A DNA stretch of 64,000 nt, taken from NCBI GenBank assembly GCA_051530055.1, contig CM121341.1, positions 18,910,001 to 18,974,000 of the forward strand, in the 5' to 3' direction. The notes beneath the pieces are model-generated. The model did no database searches. It saw nothing but the letters and a program-made list of their open reading frames with translations, and was not told the origin of the DNA. Position 1 is the first letter of the stretch, and every line of letters begins with the position of its first letter. This DNA comes from Neoechinorhynchus agilis. Lineage: Eukaryota > Acanthocephala. Below, in pieces: positions 1-14,000 of this stretch. A program made the position numbers and the translations under genes.

Positions 1-59
1 AGGAAGCAAAACTAAATTAAATCTACCATTGACGTGTTAAAAATCAATGAAAAGCGTAG

Positions 60-115
60 TAAAACGCACGGGGTTACGCGGGCGGACACACGGCCCCGAA
101 CTTCGAGCATCCCGC
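60..115. repeat. GC-rich dispersed repeat, copy 1
   Basis: A short GC-rich block in AT-rich surroundings, built around ACGCGGGCGGACACACGG followed by CCCGCGAGC. A diverged copy with the same order of blocks lies at about 22953-23012. Family unknown. Confidence 0.45.
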
Positions 116-164
116 GAGCCCGAGCCATAAATATTTCATAACATGTTTTTATATGGCGTAGAAA

Positions 165-235
165 ATTAAAGGAATTTTATTAAATTTGATATTTCGGCAC
201 AATCTTGTGCCTTCATCATAGTCTAAAAACACACA
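165..235 (-). mobile_element. Solo Penelope-type terminus with hammerhead-like core
   Basis: Read on the minus strand, this block has TGATGA (213-218), a stem-loop with AGGCAC/GTGCC arms, then GAAATATC (188-195). The same layout occurs at 35615-35769 and at 58040-58100. In the last place it ends a recognisable Penelope-like GIY-YIG fragment, so this is probably a stranded end of such an element. No Penelope coding sequence lies next to it here. The hammerhead reading is inference. Confidence 0.45.
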
Positions 236-239
236 CATG

Positions 240-956
240 GGTGGGTGGTGGTTACATTCAAACTGTACTTAGATTCAATTTAAAGTACGCCTTAATCTTC
301 AGTCAACTGTTTCATTTTCGAAACAATAAAGTACGTTTTAACCGGGAGTCACAATTTTAATTAATAGATTTCTATGAAGAGGACGAAGAGTAGAACGATG
401 AGAGAGGAATTGAGAAGGGTAAGAGCTTTCGATCACAACTGCATAATTGACATGAATGGGTAAAGATAGAACGGGAACTCCTTCTTCAAAGCGGTACTGA
501 ACATAATTGTCGATTGGTCACTTTTTAAAACATTAAATGAGCACACTCAGATTGCTTTTAACCAAGCATATTTCAATTAATGAAGTCAATAATAATAAAA
601 ATCTATATAACGTTCCGTACACGTCATAACAACCAATAATCGATACGGAAGAAAAATGATTATTTCTTGCATTGTGCACTTTTTCACACGAAAATGATAA
701 TAAGACGGAATTGTTATTGTTGATGATAATCCAAAAAGAGTGTTTGCTGCGTGGTGCCATGTTCTTGATTTGGTAAGTCTTTTTGTTGGACCTGTCGAAA
801 AATGCTAAGATTTTAGTTGGAAAATTCGGGTGGCCAAAAAGCGTGGCAAATAGTAGGGATTACGTGCGTTTCGACTAACGTCATAATACTTGAAAGATTT
901 TATACGAAAGAATTATCGTCGACTGTTACTAATTGAACCATAGGAACTCTCACACA
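240..956. other. Gene-free stretch upstream of TIP41
   Basis: AT-rich sequence with only short random reading frames on both strands. No promoter motif, RNA gene or conserved protein segment was seen. Confidence 0.4.
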
Positions 957-3006
957 ATGTCTGTAGCTGATGAGCTGTGCCTTGGAGTTGGTGAGTTCCG
1001 TTTGATTAGTCGTCAGACACCCGAAATACTATCGGACGGCAAAGATGCTGAGTGGTATAGGCAATTTTTGTCCGATCTTCCTATTATGCCTGATATAGTG
1101 TTCCCAAAGAATCGTTTAATCGTTGAGCATCGATACAGCGGATTTGTGGTTTCGTTTGAAGCTCTGAATGCTTTGGCTGGTGTACCGGTATTGATTCTTG
1201 AGAAAAAAGGGAGAAAGCTCGGAATGGATGCCATTTAGACACGTCATCGAGTCCGGATGTTCAACTACCCTTTGAATGGCGACCTCACGATTCTTTTAAA
1301 TCAGCAGAGCGCGATATGTTCGATTGGACATTCAGTACAAACTTCAACGGCGACCTAAGAGGACCGAGGACTTTTTACTGTTGTGAACAGAAGGAGCTTA
1401 ATTTGGAACCGTTCAATTTGGCTGCCAGTGATCCCAGCACGATTCATCATTTTAAGCACATAATCTTATATGAGGATGAAATGGCTGACAACGGTGCTGT
1501 GATTTGTGATGTTCGGTATCGCGTTGAGCATTGTAAGCAACAAACTGTTCTACTTTTGGTTCTCTTTAGATGGATGTTCCGAGTCAATGGAGTTCTTTGC
1601 CGTAGCAAAGAGACACGATATTGCTACACTGGCGGCAATCAAATCTTTAGACAGGTTAGCTTAAGTGAAATTCCTTTTGATGGAAAAGACGAACACCAAG
1701 CAATCTATGAGCTCATTAAAGCAGAACCAAAGTGGCGCAAAATCGAGAAACTCGATCTTGGAGAGCCAATTCCTCCAATAAGGCGCCTTAACACGCTTAT
1801 TATACCATCGCTGGGCTATGGAACGTATAAAATATGCAATCCAGACCACGTTAAGAATGCAATCAAATTTTTGGCCGATGAAATGACCACTATCCTTATT
1901 GATACAGCAGAAGTCTACAAAAATGAAGAAATAGTTGGTAAATGCATCAAAGAATCAAATATGTAATGGGATTGATTCAAAGTAGTTTTTTACTACGTTG
2001 CTTAATCGCAACTCGTTTCCAAAATTAACATCAAAGTCCCTACGCTGCAGAGAGCATAAATATTGTGTTGCTATCAATCCACTGGACTTACTAAAAAAAG
2101 TCGAAATAGAGAAAATAATTTTAATTTAATTATTTTCGTTATTTCGCCTTGACCAAAACAATATACGAATAATATCTATACACTTATTAAAAAGAATCTT
2201 CGTCGAGAATTTTTACCCAACTTTTTATTATTATACACGTACAATTTAAATTTGACTTACACTTAATGAAATCGTATTACCGATCTGTTTCAAAAATATC
2301 CGACTTTAATAATCAATACCCAAACTAAATTGATCGCTCACGAGTATTTCTAACTACAAAAATCGGTCCTATGTCGATGGGCTACGAACCTAGCCGTCAG
2401 TGTATTCGCAAAAGTCTGGAAAAGCTTCAAACGAGCTATGTGGATCTTCTTCTTATTCACTGGCCGGCTGCATCGAAAGCGAATAAATTCGCACTATCGC
2501 CTTGTGAACTACGACGTGAAACCTGGCAAGCTATGTGCGAAGCTAAAGCAAATGGGTACTGCCGATTTATTGGTGTTTCGAATTTCACACCTCGTCACCT
2601 TCAAGATATAATGAGCAGTGCTGAGAAACCGTCTATAAACCAAATAGAACTGAATCCCGTGTATTGGGACCACAATACGCTCGAATTTTGTCGCGAAAAT
2701 GGAATAGCTATTCAGGGCTATTCCGTTCTGGGTGGATATAAGAAGGAGTACAGGAAAAGGATTGAGGAATCACTGAAGGATTTTCCACGCCCGGGATTCT
2801 CATGGGCTCAATTGTGCTTGTCTTGGGCACTACAAAGGCATCCGTACGCACTTTCTGTCCTGTTCACCTCTACGAATTCAGATCATCTAAAAGAATGCGT
2901 CGAATCCATTCAATTTCGCCTCATAGACGATGAAATTAAGATGGTTGATGGCTATTTCGAGGGCGAGCGTAACAAACTATATTGGGACCCCACAAATGTT
3001 GACTGA
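957..3006 (+). CDS. TIP41-like domain fused to aldo-keto reductase
   Basis: The model is exons 957-1179, 1239-1962 and 2331-3006, totalling 1623 nt or 540 residues. Residues 1-250 match TIP41/TIPRL, a regulator of PP2A-type phosphatases in TOR signalling. The family segments are FDWTFSTNFNGDL, IILYEDEMADNG and the FRVNGVLCR strand. With no stop or intron between, residues from about 255 begin an aldo-keto reductase (SLGYGTYKI). The reductase tetrad is intact: Asp and Tyr in LIDTAEVYKNE, Lys in FLTTKIG, His in LIHWP, then GVSNF and QIELNP. Intron 1 (1180-1238) is canonical GT-AG. The second gap (1963-2330) has no usable AG at the junction homology requires. The earlier upstream TTG at 933 was rejected in favour of ATG 957. 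The stop lies only 51 bp before the SF1 acceptor. It could also be two genes with a mis-called boundary, or a reductase damaged by the insertion. Confidence 0.75.
1963..2330 (+). other. 368-bp intron-like insertion with complementary ends, GT...AT
   Basis: Reductase homology requires joining codon ...AAT AT at 1962 to T GAT CGC at 2331, which restores the family order KES-(loop)-FLTTK. The removed DNA begins GTAATGGG but ends CTAAAT, not AG. Its ends are complementary: TGGGATTGATT (1967-1977) pairs with AATCAATACCCA (2311-2322) with one bulge. The only AG nearby (2344) is in the wrong phase unless about 14 conserved residues are dropped. It is either a non-canonical intron or a MITE-like insertion that has broken the reductase. 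Confidence 0.5.
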
Positions 3007-3047
3007 TTTTTTCGGTACACTCACTAAATTTATACCGTGGTCCCCAC

Positions 3048-3057
3048 GCTTTTTTAG
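3048..3057 (+). promoter_or_regulatory. Spliced-leader-type acceptor before SF1
   Basis: CGCTTTTTTAG ends two bases before the SF1 ATG, and the upstream reductase stops only 51 bp earlier. No AATAAA lies between the two. This is what a nematode-type operon junction looks like, but the leader itself cannot be seen here. Confidence 0.5.
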
Positions 3058-3059
3058 AT

Positions 3060-4871
3060 ATGACCCAATCCTCGAAGCAAACCGCAGAGGATTCAAAGAG
3101 AACGAAAAGAGTGTTCACGGATGCACCTCCGCCTAAGAAAAAGAAATCTCGATGGGCCACTCCCGATCAAATCGCTACAACTGACATGCCAGCCACTATT
3201 CCTTCCAATCTAAGTAAAGAACATGAGCAGATATATATACTGCATTTGCAGATTCAAGAACTTTCAAGGAGAATAAATGTAGGCGATCTTGGGATACCGA
3301 TGAACCCTGAGGACAGGAGCCCATCTCCTGAGCCTGAATATGACTCCTACGGGAAACGAACGAACCTCAGAGAAGCGAGAGCAAGAAAAAAGCTAAGTCA
3401 GTCAATTTTAGCGGACTTTCCCAAAATCGAAAATTTCAGTAACCTATGTGCGCCCCGGTCGATTGGGTAAATGTTCGCGAATCAAACTCGGAAATGTATG
3501 GAGTCCAAAAAAGAAATTGTAGTTTTGAGCTAATTTAAATTTTAGAAAATTTTCGGCTTTTAATTCAATTTTTTATCGTTATAAATCGTAATTTGGATAT
3601 CGATTGCACATTGTTTATTGATACATTTTCTACATTTTCTGGAGAGTATTAATGTAAACAGAGTGATAAAATAATCGGTGAAGCATTGTAATATCTAAAA
3701 TATGGAGCGAATCACTTTTCCAGAATTTGGATTATCTTTTTTAGGTGCATCCTCGTCTTTTTAAAGAAGAACGTGCACATTTCGAGGTGAGCTGAAATCG
3801 GTTGAGGCCGATTGCGTCTTGTAAAATTTTAAGCGCAGTTTTCTGCCGACGACAAAACGTTTCAATTCCGACAGTTGATAATTTAGGTGTTTGATCCCGT
3901 CGGCTTTATTCTGAACCGCTGAAATTAACCGGCAAAGAGGAAGAGCGACATCGTTGTATTCAGAAGATGATGAAGTTATGCCCGGAATATAAGCCTCCAA
4001 TTGACTATAAGACTACAGCTGTTCGTTATACGGCTAAAGTAGATATACCTCAAGAGGAATATCCTCAAATAAACTTTTTAGGTCTCATAATAGGCCCAAG
4101 AGGGAACAGTTTGAAATCTTTAGAACGAGAGACTGGCACGAAGATAATAATTCGAGGAAAAGGTGCAAACAAGACCAATCGGGAGATTGTCTTAAGTTCA
4201 AATGGAATCGACGAAGAACCTCTTCATGCCTATATAACAGCTCCAGATCAAGAGTTGGCTGACGGGGCTGCCGAGAAGCTGAGAGAAGTTATCCGCACGG
4301 GAATAGAGGATCCGGAATCTTTGAGCGAGCGTCGAAAGAACCAATTGAAGGAATTGGCTGTTTTGAACGGAACATATCGGGAAAATGACGGCCTTAACAG
4401 ACTTAAAGTTCTTAGTGAAGCCGAAGAAATTGTCACCAATCGGATTGTCTGTGGAGTATGTGGTGGACTCGGTCATTTAGTGTTGATGGTTTCTCTCTCA
4501 AATTTGGGTTGGTTAAAAATCATCAACTTATAGACTCAGATTGCTTGCAGAAACGAGATGAGACTGCCGTTCCAGTAACAGTAGACCGGGAATACCTTGC
4601 ACTTATGACGGAACTTGGCGAAGATGCTTCGGCGTCCGCTGATTTGGCGGCTCTAAAGGGTTTTAGCGTGAACGCAGCACAGATAAGTGTCACTCCTTCA
4701 CAGGCTCTACCACGACCAGCACAACAAATCTACTATCCGCAATATGGTCATCAATCAGTGTACCCTTATGTAGATCCTTCTTACGGATACATGCTCGCTT
4801 ATCCATATGCCGTTACTGGATACTCACAGATGAACGGACAACCGACGCAGTTTCCTCCTCGGTCACAGTAA
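3060..4871 (+). CDS. SF1: Splicing factor 1 / branch-point binding protein
   Basis: SF1 binds the intron branch point and, with U2AF, starts spliceosome assembly in the nucleus. The model is exons 3060-3396, 3938-4479 and 4533-4871, giving 405 residues. In order: the U2AF ligand motif KKKKSRW, a coiled helix-hairpin, the phospho-motif SPSPEP, a KH domain with GLIIGPRGNSLK, the QUA2 region, one CCHC zinc knuckle (CGVCGGLGH...SDC), then a Tyr/Pro-rich tail. The first intron (3397-3937, 541 bp) is GT-AG, phase 1, and homology supports it. The second gap (4480-4532) splits the knuckle and does not fit GT-AG by one base. The gene sits between the TIP41-reductase gene and BCAS2 on the same strand. 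Identity is sure; the second junction is not. Confidence 0.93.
4480..4532 (+). other. 53-bp non-GT-AG gap inside the SF1 zinc knuckle
   Basis: To keep the CCHC knuckle spacing, H-L at 4474-4479 must join D-S-D-C at 4533. The removed piece then runs GTGTTG...TTATA, or TGTTG...ATAG if shifted one base. GTTGATG (4482-4488) is complementary to CATCAAC (4521-4527) at the other end. One extra G at 4480 would make it an ordinary GT-AG intron, so a one-base assembly loss is the simplest rival explanation. Confidence 0.5.
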
Positions 4872-5223
4872 ATCTAGGACACTTGGGCAGAAGAGCTGTC
4901 GAATTCGCGTCTCTCATTGCTCTGGACCGATAAATGAATCGTATGTGATGAGCGGTAGCGGGAATTCTGTTTTTATTATTGTAGATCGTTATGATAGTGT
5001 AGTGTGTTCTCTTTTTTACACCGAGATTTTCGAAAATCATTTTTGTTTCCATTCATTGACTTTGTTCTAACATGACAAAAAAACGTCCGTAATCACCTTA
5101 TACCCGCAATATGATTTTAATATTTACTAAAATCTAAAAGTCGATGATACCAACAACAACAAAAAAATGCTGCCAGGCTCGAAACCATAGACGGGTGCAT
5201 TGGACTCCGTCGAAATGAGGTTA

Positions 5224-5233
5224 ATTTTTTCAG
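5224..5233 (+). promoter_or_regulatory. Acceptor abutting the BCAS2 start codon
   Basis: AATTTTTTCAG directly precedes ATG 5234. A strong 3' splice site touching a start codon, with no upstream exon in sight, fits trans-splicing. An intron in the 5' UTR would look the same. Confidence 0.5.
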
Positions 5234-5872
5234 ATGATTCCAGTAAAACAATCTTCAGCACTCCCTTCGGCTGACATTACAAATTTAGTAGATTCCCTTC
5301 CATATTTTGATCCAGCGCACAATGAATCGGACCGCGACGAGGTCCGTCGCCTAATAGATGAGGAGATGCGCCTCTACAAGCCATCGGGAAAGAATTACCT
5401 TGAACATTTGGGGCAACCAGCATACGAGGCATTTGAGACCCCATTGATGCGATCCGAGATGGAACGAATCGATAATCATGAACCGTTAGACGCATTGGAT
5501 ATGCGAGCGTACGAAATACCGAATCCAACGAACATGAACGACGTTTCCAGCTGGAAGAAGGCATTGGACAATTCACGAGCTCAACTGGTACACCAGCGTC
5601 TCAGAATCATGAATTTGGAAGCTTTGCTGAGGTGCGGAAAAACGAGTTGGAAGCGCTATGCGGATGATATGGAACAAAAAGCCAGCATTGTTAAAGAAAG
5701 ACTCCGAGAAGTGAAGCAGCAGACACGAAATGTCAATATTGCACGCAAAGGTGAACAAACGGAGGCTGGAGTAGAACTTAGGAAACTCGAGAATCAATGG
5801 GTGAGCTTGGTGAGCAAGAATTATGAAATTGAGTGTAGAATAAGCGCTTTGGAAAAGGAATTATGCAAATAA
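5234..5872 (+). CDS. BCAS2: BCAS2 / SPF27, Prp19-complex subunit
   Basis: A single-exon protein of 212 residues, close to the family's usual 225. SPF27/BCAS2 is a core helical subunit of the Prp19-CDC5L complex, which activates the spliceosome. The family hallmarks are in order: VDSLPYFD near the start, KNYLEHL, AFETPLMRSEMERI, the internal coiled coil, and the highly conserved block NQWVSLVSKNYEIE near the C-terminus. The start is chosen at the ATG just behind a pyrimidine-rich acceptor. An AATAAA overlaps the stop codon (5868-5873). It lies 360 bp after SF1 on the same strand, so two spliceosome parts are neighbours and may share a transcript. Confidence 0.95.
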   Translation: MIPVKQSSALPSADITNLVDSLPYFDPAHNESDRDEVRRLIDEEMRLYKPSGKNYLEHLGQPAYEAFETPLMRSEMERIDNHEPLDALDMRAYEIPNPTNMNDVSSWKKALDNSRAQLVHQRLRIMNLEALLRCGKTSWKRYADDMEQKASIVKERLREVKQQTRNVNIARKGEQTEAGVELRKLENQWVSLVSKNYEIECRISALEKELCK

Positions 5873-6627
5873 ATTTTTGATAATTTTGACACCTCGCCCG
5901 ATCGGAAATTTCTTTTTGAAAAACGCAAAATCAGTTGCGGTGTAGTAAAAAGCTGCGAATTGTCTTATAAAAATCTACTCCAAAGTGTCATTGCTACATT
6001 GGGGAGATTCAAACTAAATATAAATTTTCTTGTTTTAGCTCCTATGAACATCGAAATATGGATAAATTAAAATGGCCATTCTCATAATAATTGATGTTCA
6101 TTCAATGAGCTCCAACGAATATTCTAAATGGACGCTGAAAGGATCTTGCACGTTTTCCAAATCTTTAATGCTGAATTCAAGCTTTTTAGCAAAATAAAAT
6201 GATTCGTTCATAGCAAAATTAAGTCATTATTGTGCATGAAAAGGCTTGGAACGAAAGAATACGGCATTTTGTACTTGCAAAGCCTTTTCCTTCTACAAAA
6301 TGTCGACGATGTGTTTCGTTATTCCACAAAAACATCTTCGGCTTTGAGATCGTTTCTGGTGTTGGCGGCGCTCTCTATCTGTGGCGTTTGACGCCATTCA
6401 GCGGCGCTCGGCAAATTAATTTTCATTCCACGAGCAGAGCGCGCGCCATTAATTGTACCGTTTATCAATTTTAGTTTTCATTTTTTCCCAAATGATCACG
6501 AATATTAACTTATTAAGCGGAAAGAAAAAACTTCGGAAATGATCATGTTCGCCTCGATTACCGTGACCTTTTTCGTTTGGTGACTTTTGAATTTCCCTTT
6601 GAGAAATTGTTCCTTGTTGATCCGCAG
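5873..6627 (+). other. BCAS2-SEC23 intergenic stretch
   Basis: About 750 bp with no recognisable gene. AT-rich in the first half and more GC-balanced near 6340-6440. Several candidate AG sites precede the SEC23 start, including CCGCAG touching ATG 6628. Confidence 0.4.
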
Positions 6628-9443
<2,816 letters not shown>

Positions 9444-9925
9444 GATGTGCAATAATAAAAAATGAAAACTAATAAAGGAATGCTGGTTTGCGATTTGTTG
9501 AATATGTAACCGAAACCATTCAAAGGACACAACACTACCGAGCAGCAACAAATGCTTAGAAAATGATCCTAAATACAGATCACTCAATTTTTAGTCATTT
9601 GACTTTGTAAAGGAAAATGTAGATTATACGACCATTAAAGAAGCTAATTCAAACAAGAAAATAATGGCACAGATTTTCAATCTGCTCTCTCTCGCTTAAA
9701 AATCAAGTGGTTATTGATATTTCAAAACTCGATTGTAGAATTAGCCTATGAGTTTAGGAAATTAACAAACTCTCGCAGTTTCAGTGTTAGTTATCCAAAT
9801 TGTAGAATGCATCGCTCTTCATTGAGAACAAAAGCTAAAAAATTCGCAACTCCGCCGTGCCATGAATGTTCGAAGTTATCCTCACACAAACTAAATAGCT
9901 TTTGTTGATCATCGGCATTTTATGA
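9444..9925. other. Gene-free stretch after SEC23
   Basis: An AATAAA lies about 10 bases after the SEC23 stop. The rest shows no gene, RNA or repeat that I can recognise. Confidence 0.4.
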
Positions 9926-9929
9926 AGTA

Positions 9930-10275
9930 CACCTGAAAATATTCCATTGCCCAGAGGATCCAGCATTCCATTTCTGAATCATACAGTTGATTCTCGGATA
10001 AAATAGTTGACGGTCTTTGAGTACTTTGTTGCTGCTGTGACCATCCATTTTCCAAGGTCCAACATCACAAATTCTCTCAATGGGTCGATGTTGGAAAATG
10101 TAGAGCGATCTCCTTTTTTCGGTATTCCAACCTTTTAGTCACATCACCGGATTTTTCGTCCTTTGTTCTACAAATTCCGAAAGCGATCACAATTCCTACT
10201 GATAATGAAGAGCTAAACGGCGCTTTCGAGCACTTTTTGGCAACTGGATACAATACTCGTATCGAGTTATACAAT
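9930..10275 (-). repeat. Dispersed protein-coding repeat, copy 1
   Basis: A degenerate copy of a family also found at about 31560-31760 and 34225-34450, all minus strand. The shared minus-strand peptide has the pattern IERIx[21 protein letters not shown], then NYF and RI. This copy keeps ERICDVG, KWMVTAATK and VNYFIRES in different frames. The source protein is not one I recognise. These are probably retro-copies or bits of an unnamed mobile element. Confidence 0.45.
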
Positions 10276-10279
10276 GTAG

Positions 10280-11060
10280 ACAGGTGAGGGGTTTAAATTA
10301 CTTTAAAGCCTCACATTTGTTTTTTGTACTTCTTTTGATTGATATAAACGCTCATCAGATGATAGTTCAGTTGATCCAGCTCTACAATATGCGTTATTTT
10401 CTACGGAATCAGTTTAAGTACCCTCGGAAAAATTTACAGGACTCAATTGGTACGTGTTTTCCCAGCGTATTGATTAACGATATTATCGAGTTTATTCTGA
10501 TCAGTATAACTTTTGGAGATTGACGCAAGGTTTGATATTTCAGCACACTTGTACGCCATTTATATAATCCTTTAATTTTTTCTCTAGAAGCCAAACTTTA
10601 ATAATAAATTTATTTCTAAGTTAACAAGGCAAAAGACCCAATCTAAAAACACATCTGTCTTTTCAATTACGACAGATATACTTGTTTCGAGTCACTCTCG
10701 TGAAAATTTAAAATCCTTATGGAGCTCCTCATCGTGTTAGGTTTTAACTTCCATCTGAATTGTAGTTTATCCAAGTTGATTTTTTTCAAATAAAACTAAC
10801 ATCTATCGATCACCTTAAAGCATGTTATCTAGAATCAATAAATCCGCTAAACTGGTCCTATTGGAAGAACATGAAATTCATCGATTATTGATAAACAATG
10901 GGATATCCGCTTCAATTTTAAAACTTGGAATATTGTACACTCTCCTACAAGACACAACTTGCGATCTACTTCTTTTAAAACGTTACAGAAAAGAGCTCGA
11001 GAAGGGTTCATAGTTCATTATTTGAAAACTACACAGTTCAACAAAACTATCTTCTTTCAA
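10280..11060. other. Gene-free stretch before UBR4 3' end
   Basis: AT-rich, with short frames only. A 63-codon frame at 10822-11013 has no family resemblance. Confidence 0.4.
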
Positions 11061-14000
11061 TCATAATTTATCACTTGCAAATTTAGTGCGTCCCTTAAAG
11101 ACAAATTCCTCGTATATCTTCTCATCGCATGAAAGTTCAACATTGTCTCCGATTAATTGCTTCGCGAATTTAATCATATTGATTCGGTCGACGTCAGCGA
11201 ATCGACTAAACGGATAGAAATAAGTATCAAAGACGTACTCGGCTTTTTCACGAATAAAGTCGAAATTGGCGTCAACAAAATCACTCAGGGCAAACATGTG
11301 TTCATCAATTGGTTTTTGTTTGTCAAATATTGATTCTATCACTTCGCGGAAACCACAGATAAGCAGAAAGTATGCAATGGCAGCGAAATAATGAATCTCT
11401 TTTAAATTCCTCAAATTCGACATCCAACTAGGCATTTCATCTGCGATATTGACAAGATCCGAGATTAATCTGGAGAGGAATAGAGAGTTCCATTCAATTT
11501 TATCATACAATAACGCACAAAGTATAGCATAAAAATGAATTCCTTCATGGCTATTGGCATGAATTAGTCGATTTAAATGACGAATCTTTTCTCGGAGAAA
11601 TTTGACTGATATGTTTGAGTTTTTTTGGAGGCGTATAGCAAAAGATAATAAATGGAAAATGAATGCGATTGTGATTTCGCCACTCGGTTTTAACATGACG
11701 CTCGAAGGAAGCCAATGTCGATATACGAGATGTAAAAGAGAGGATTTACAAGTCTGGGCATATGCTTCTATGGGAGATTTATTTAACCAGTAGGAATGCA
11801 TTGGCAATTGTGAGCTGAGCAGGTTATTAAACCGGATTCGTTTTTCTTCGTATTCCGTGTCAAGATTACTGTGACCAACCAGCTTAATCGGCATAATACA
11901 ATTGCACGATATTCCTGCATTTAAGAGCTGGGCCGAGGACGGTTGCGAATTAAAATACAAATCATCGGTTTTCATAAACATCTCACAACAAGTAAAATGA
12001 ACAGCCTTGCACTGACTGAACATGTGAAAGATTTCACTTGGAGTTTGGTTGCCCAAATCATGTGGAGGTGATAACGTTTGCACACTCACATAAACAAGTA
12101 GACCGAGTAGACCTGTTTCGGGGTCATCGTAACCGCTTTTACATACAATACATGCAGGTTTCAAAGATAGTTCTTTAATTTCGTTGACAAAACCATATCC
12201 ATAATCCTTTCCGCGATCTGCATACTGTTTTTTCAATCGATCTATTCTATCTTTTCTCAGTTTGCGTCTGCCAAGTCTTGCGGCTTCCAATGATTCTCGA
12301 GCTGCATTTCTTATACCAACGAATTCGCTGTTTACTAGCAGGTTTAGTAGTTCTTCGGCGTCACCGGAGAGCACATCGCCTTTGCAACTTAGCAGCTGCT
12401 CATTTTTAATCTCTGATATTAGTTCAACGATTTCGAGACAATTCCTCTGACCAACTTCATTGTGCTTACATGTAGAAATTAGGCATTTTAACGCAAAAAG
12501 AGGTCGATTTTCGTGCTTTAAATATTCTAAACATTTCAGTGTTACCCCTCGTTTTTCAAAATACATCACGAGCTCTTGTCCTGACACGCTTTCACTGTTC
12601 AAATTTGAAATAAACTCAGTCAATGGACAGTTAGTTTGCCGCATTTGTTCACTTCCCAAAAAATCGTCAACCATAGGATCTAGCGCAGAATGAAATAGGG
12701 AAGCATCGATTGCATAAAGCCGTGGAAGTAAATAGGACAATTGCGCAATATATTTTCCTTCCGCGAACAATGTGTCGAACATCTTAATAATCCATTCAGA
12801 GTTAATAATCTTGCTCAACGAACACAACCCATCGTTTGATTCAATAGAAAACGCAATTATGGCACAACAATATTCTAAAATATCATTTTGGTCAGACTCA
12901 CTAGCAGTTATTATTCCTATCAAGCCCAAAATTTCCGTCAGAACATCGTTTCCCAACTGTAAGGTAAAACCCTTTGGATTCGCCTTCAATGCCTTCATCT
13001 GTGTGTTAATGTTCTTAAAATAAACAACGATGGACGACCGTATACTGATATTTACTTCAGGATCCAACAAGCACTTTAGCAACTCAACGGTGTTAGCTGA
13101 TGCAATCGCTTCGTCGATTAAAGGAGCAAATCTGAACCTTGTATCGATGTCTGTGTTGGTTATTGTCATGAAGTCATTCTCATCGCTAGGCCGTTCACTT
13201 AAGCCGCTTAATCTGTACATTATGATCATTGTGGGTGTTTCGGGATTATTTGCAATCCAAAGGAATTTATAGACATCAACTAATCTTACTTGTAAATTTA
13301 CCAAAGAGTTCAATACCACAAGATCCATGCCAGTTGTTATGTCTAAAAGAGATTCGTACTCAAGTTGTGCGCAAATAAAGTTGCGAATATCGAGCATTGT
13401 CAAATCAGACACAGCCTGATCTGATGCACAAATATCCTGCGAAACATTAAACGTGTCTTGACCAAGGGAAGACTGAATAAATTCGTTTTGAACTGGATCA
13501 CCATATATGCACAATTCAATATTTTGAGGTTCACCAGAAGTTGGAATTTTAGTGAGTTCTGTCATCAATTTAAGCAGCCTTACACATCTATTGACATAAT
13601 GATAATCATTGTCATATTTTCGAGATTCAACAAGTTCAGCTATACTTTTACTGCATATCGTGAACCACATCATTTGGTCCATTAGAGATTTGCAACTTTC
13701 GCAAGCAAGATCGTCAAATCGCTGTTGTAATTTATTAAAATCAGCGTCATTTGAAACATTCGCCCAATCGGGTTTCGTGTAAAGAAAAAAGAGTGACGAA
13801 TTAAGCTCTTTTTTTATTCTTAATGTACAGTCCGCAGAATTTATACATGCTGATATGTAAGTCACAATTGTATTTGACGCGTCAATCGAACAGTCAGGAA
13901 GCTTTTGAGTAATCCTATCAGTCCAATCAAGTAAGTTGTTTTTTAAAAATTCCAGGCATAATCTATCCTCACTAATTTCAACATATTCGCAGCATTTTGA

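Noticed and set aside
1533-1569. Perfect-looking 37-bp GTAAGC...CTTTAG intron in the TIP41 exon
   Set aside because: Removing it would shift the frame and delete residues that align with TIPRL (the hydrophobic strand before FRVNGVLCR). It is coding sequence that mimics an intron.
10822-11013. 63-codon gene before the UBR4 3' end
   Set aside because: No family likeness, no start or termination context, and of a length expected by chance in AT-rich DNA.
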